A program made the translations under genes and the position numbers. DNA of 5,964 nucleotides from Bacteroidota bacterium (GTDB lineage Bacteria > Bacteroidota > Bacteroidia > Bacteroidales > Prolixibacteraceae), in NCBI GenBank assembly GCA_030691295.1, contig JAUYEQ010000412.1, positions 1 to 5,964 on the forward strand. Direction: 5' to 3'. Positions 4,865 through 5,964 of this stretch are shown here, in pieces. The notes beneath the pieces were generated by a model that saw nothing but the letters and a program-made list of their open reading frames with translations, searched no databases and was not told where the DNA came from. The first letter of the stretch is position 1, and the number at the start of each line of letters is the position of its first letter.

Positions 4865-5884
4865 TCATTCACTGTCAAGCGTTGCCGGTATCAGTCCCAG
4901 TTTTTCTTCAGCAAACTTAAAACTGGCAATCTCAACATCCTGCCAGGATTTTGAAAACAATTTACTCCCAATCGGATGAGCACCCGCTTCCGGAAAAGCA
5001 ACTTTCTGCTTCATGCTTTCCGGTGTACCCAGCTGGTCATACATTTTCAGCATTGCATCTACTTTTACAGTAGGATCCTGATTTTGTTCGTCCTTGTAAT
5101 AATAGCCCAGAAATACCGGTTCGTTAACTCTCCCGAATGTTTCTTTGGTCATCGTCGATTCAACCAATTGCTGCAAATAAACAATTGCTTCGAGCCGGTA
5201 TTTGCAGTTCCAGTATTTGCAGTCTTCCGAAGCGAAATCGGTATTGGTAATCCTGTATTTTCCTTTGTAAACCTGACGTGCAATCTGCAGTCCCCAGGGT
5301 TTGCTAAGCAGAAATGCGGCCGGATTGTTAATGGCAATATTTGGCGATAGTAATATCAATGCTTCAACCATTTCAGGAAATTCCGCAGCAAGTTTTAAAC
5401 TCAATGTTCCACCGGTAGAAGTACTCATCAAAATAACCTTTTCACCCAAAGCCTGAGCCGCAACCAGCGCTTCTTTGGCCGATTCGTAAAGCCTGTCGGG
5501 CGTCATATCAACCAGGGCATCGGATGTTTCAATTCCATGGGAGGCGAGTAAAGGAATGTACAGATTCATGCCATATCTTCCGGCAAAGTCGGTGTGCACC
5601 GGTTCCCCTTCAAACCATGACGCCGAAAATCCGTGTAAATAAAGTAAGCAGTATTCTGTTTTGTTTTTCAGGCTGTCGTTTGCCCAGACAATGCGGCTTT
5701 CGTTGTCAGGTTTGATTTTCAGAGCTGAATTTTTAGCTTCCAGATAAGCTTCAAATCCGGTTATTTCAACTTGTATTTCAGGAAGCTTAGCGGAGAGTTC
5801 CGGGCTCGGGAACGAAGGGCCAAACACATAAACCAGTGCAAGGATGCCAAAGAGCGAAGCGATGATGAGCAGGATTTTCTTCAT
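4865..5884 (-). CDS. Membrane-anchored alpha/beta hydrolase (lipase/esterase-like)
   Basis: The protein has 339 residues from ATG 5884; an upstream TTG at 5890 would add only two. Residues 2-22 (KKILLIIASLFGILALVYVFG) form one hydrophobic segment without a lipobox cysteine. It should be an N-terminal anchor or uncleaved signal, with the enzyme domain outside the cytoplasmic membrane. The fold is marked by LYLHGFSAS (H84-G85, oxyanion region), the nucleophile elbow STSTGG with S156, a probable acid at D265 (YYKDEQ), and H303 in GAHPIGS. The elbow has Ser in place of the first Gly of GxSxG, which occurs in some branches. C222 and C227 lie in a short repeated segment, CKYWNCKY. The substrate is unknown; monoacylglycerol-lipase-like or carboxylesterase activity is a guess from the fold. 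It lies upstream of the toxin-antitoxin pair on the same strand, 69 bp away. Confidence 0.85.
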   Translation of the reverse strand: MKKILLIIASLFGILALVYVFGPSFPSPELSAKLPEIQVEITGFEAYLEAKNSALKIKPDNESRIVWANDSLKNKTEYCLLYLHGFSASWFEGEPVHTDFAGRYGMNLYIPLLASHGIETSDALVDMTPDRLYESAKEALVAAQALGEKVILMSTSTGGTLSLKLAAEFPEMVEALILLSPNIAINNPAAFLLSKPWGLQIARQVYKGKYRITNTDFASEDCKYWNCKYRLEAIVYLQQLVESTMTKETFGRVNEPVFLGYYYKDEQNQDPTVKVDAMLKMYDQLGTPESMKQKVAFPEAGAHPIGSKLFSKSWQDVEIASFKFAEEKLGLIPATLDSE

Positions 5885-5925
5885 AGCCAATGTTATTTAC
5901 TGAAGTGTTGTAAAAATGATTTTTG

Positions 5926-5958
5926 CTAAACTACTGAAATTTGCTTTGTCTGTCAATA
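5926..5958 (-). promoter_or_regulatory. Candidate promoter for the alpha/beta hydrolase gene
   Basis: On the minus strand TATTG (5954-5958) is followed after 20 nt by TAGTTTAG (5926-5933). This is a -33 TTG with the right spacing and a -7 box with one mismatch to TAnnTTTG. It would give a leader of about 35 nt to ATG 5884. Support is consensus and spacing only. Confidence 0.4.
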
Positions 5959-5964
5959 TTTATA

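Noticed and set aside
1..5964. CRISPR arrays, tRNA or rRNA genes, insertion sequences, phage attachment sites, riboswitches
   Set aside because: I looked for repeat-spacer periodicity, tRNA-like cloverleaf motifs, transposase signatures and conserved riboswitch cores and saw none.

Overview
The window looks like the chromosome of a member of the Bacteroidota. The gene order rpmB – rpmG – DUF4295 – ftsY – rimO is a hallmark of that phylum. FtsY is the short form without a long acidic N-terminal domain, promoter candidates fit the Bacteroidota -33 TTTG / -7 TAnnTTTG pattern, and Shine-Dalgarno sequences are not evident. I lean towards the class Bacteroidia, perhaps Marinilabiliales/Prolixibacteraceae-like, but that finer placement is an impression and not a demonstration.

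Layout. Positions 1-661 (minus) hold most of a CPBP-family membrane protease that runs off the left edge. A 192-bp divergent intergenic region carries a good promoter candidate for the ribosomal operon. Positions 854-1451 (plus) encode bL28, bL33 and a 50-residue DUF4295 protein, closed by a strong intrinsic terminator at 1470-1503. ftsY (1552-2501, plus) is split by a one-base frameshift in a run of six A. rimO follows, ending at 4009. Between ftsY and rimO, and reaching into the rimO N-terminus, lie two G/C-rich hairpin repeats in inverted orientation. To the right everything is on the minus strand: an AT-rich antitoxin / PIN-toxin pair (4162-4795) converges on rimO, and behind it is a membrane-anchored alpha/beta hydrolase (4865-5884).

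The left and central genes serve protein synthesis and targeting. bL28, bL33 and DUF4295 are 50S proteins, FtsY docks SRP-ribosome complexes at the membrane, and RimO methylthiolates ribosomal protein uS12. The toxin-antitoxin pair and the hydrolase are accessory and show no functional link to them.

I do not see a previously undescribed multi-gene system. The two points most worth checking are the ftsY frameshift, which falls exactly on an A AAA AAG heptamer whose -1 reading restores the full protein, and the repeat that supplies codons to the RimO N-terminus.
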